Of a stretch of DNA of 62,146 bases, positions 62,146 to 62,146 are shown in pieces. The position numbers and the translations under genes are program-made. Position 1 is the first letter of the stretch. Each line of letters begins with the position of its first letter. Under the pieces are notes generated by a model. It ran no database searches. It was not told the DNA's origin and saw only the letters and a program-made list of their open reading frames with translations. Source of the stretch: Demequina sp. (GTDB lineage: Bacteria > Actinomycetota > Actinomycetes > Actinomycetales > Demequinaceae); NCBI GenBank assembly GCA_030148645.1, contig JASBTB010000032.1:1-62146 (forward strand), given 5' to 3'.

Positions 62146-62146
62146 C

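Larger units (their letters stand above)
52522..62146. mobile_element. Integrated element (prophage or phage-satellite-like), right end outside the window
   Basis: From the tRNA-Asn fragment onward all genes are short, coupled and of phage type: integrase, excisionase-like protein, DUF3631 ATPase, WhiB-like protein, coiled-coil protein, P27-type small-terminase-like protein, GNAT protein, XRE-type regulator. The rightward block ends near 60313 and a leftward block follows. No structural, large-terminase, relaxase or conjugation genes are present in the 9.6 kb seen. No intact tRNA-Asn is found, so the element extends beyond 62146. Confidence 0.8.

Overview
The window is GC-rich (third codon positions almost always G or C) and reads as a chromosomal segment of a high-GC actinobacterium, most likely in Micrococcales. 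The evidence is gene order (hrcA-dnaJ-HIT-phoH-ybeY-CNNM-era; recO-uppS; glyS; dus; dgt; dnaG), the actinobacterial ATP-grasp/alpha-E/transglutaminase trio and a leuA leader peptide. A genus such as Demequina or a Cellulomonas relative is my guess from style and cannot be proven without a search.

Layout. 0-1.6 kb: siroheme synthesis (partial CysG-type fusion, SirB/CbiX chelatase). 1.8-5.7 kb: a SufR-like regulator divergent from a DUF2249 protein and two multi-pass membrane proteins; the second carries a C-terminal type-1 copper cupredoxin. This resembles actinobacterial NirK-type loci without catalytic NirK domains. 5.9-9.9 kb: a PH-domain membrane protein, then the ATP-grasp/alpha-E/transglutaminase operon. 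9.9-17.6 kb: leuS, degV, comEA, comEC, holA and, convergent, rpsT. 17.9-20.2 kb: a PemK/MazF-like protein and a PAS-GGDEF-EAL protein. 20.3-26.1 kb: lepA, hemW, a zinc alcohol dehydrogenase and three DUF4870-type membrane proteins. 26.1-32.6 kb: CIRCE-controlled hrcA-dnaJ, then HIT, phoH, ybeY, CNNM and era. 32.6-36.1 kb: an 1150-residue probable carbohydrate-active enzyme. 36.2-40 kb: a 56-residue membrane protein, the leuA leader and leuA, recO and uppS. 39.9-43.4 kb: the leftward zinc operon znuA-znuC-znuB-zur-VTT protein with a Zur-box-like site. 43.5-52.4 kb: glyS, a prenyltransferase-repeat protein, dus, a DHFR-like reductase, dgt, three leftward hypothetical genes and dnaG.

Right after dnaG the chromosome is interrupted. 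A 3' fragment of a tRNA-Asn gene (52522-52559, minus strand) precedes a tyrosine integrase at 52693. From there to the window end lies an integrated element: integrase, excisionase-like protein, DUF3631 ATPase, WhiB-like protein, many small translationally coupled genes, a P27-type small-terminase-like protein, a GNAT protein, and then a leftward block with an XRE-type regulator. No capsid, portal, large terminase or conjugation gene is visible, so a phage satellite, a degenerate prophage or the early half of a larger prophage all remain possible. The right boundary, expected to carry the intact tRNA-Asn, is outside the window.

A recurrent expression signal is a TANNNT -10 hexamer placed 6-7 nt before an ATG or GTG with no Shine-Dalgarno sequence (for example the ATP-grasp gene, leuS, comEA, HIT, leuA leader, uppS, dus, the DHFR-like gene, dnaG and the PemK-like gene). 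This suggests many leaderless transcripts, and it fixes several start codons and internal promoters.
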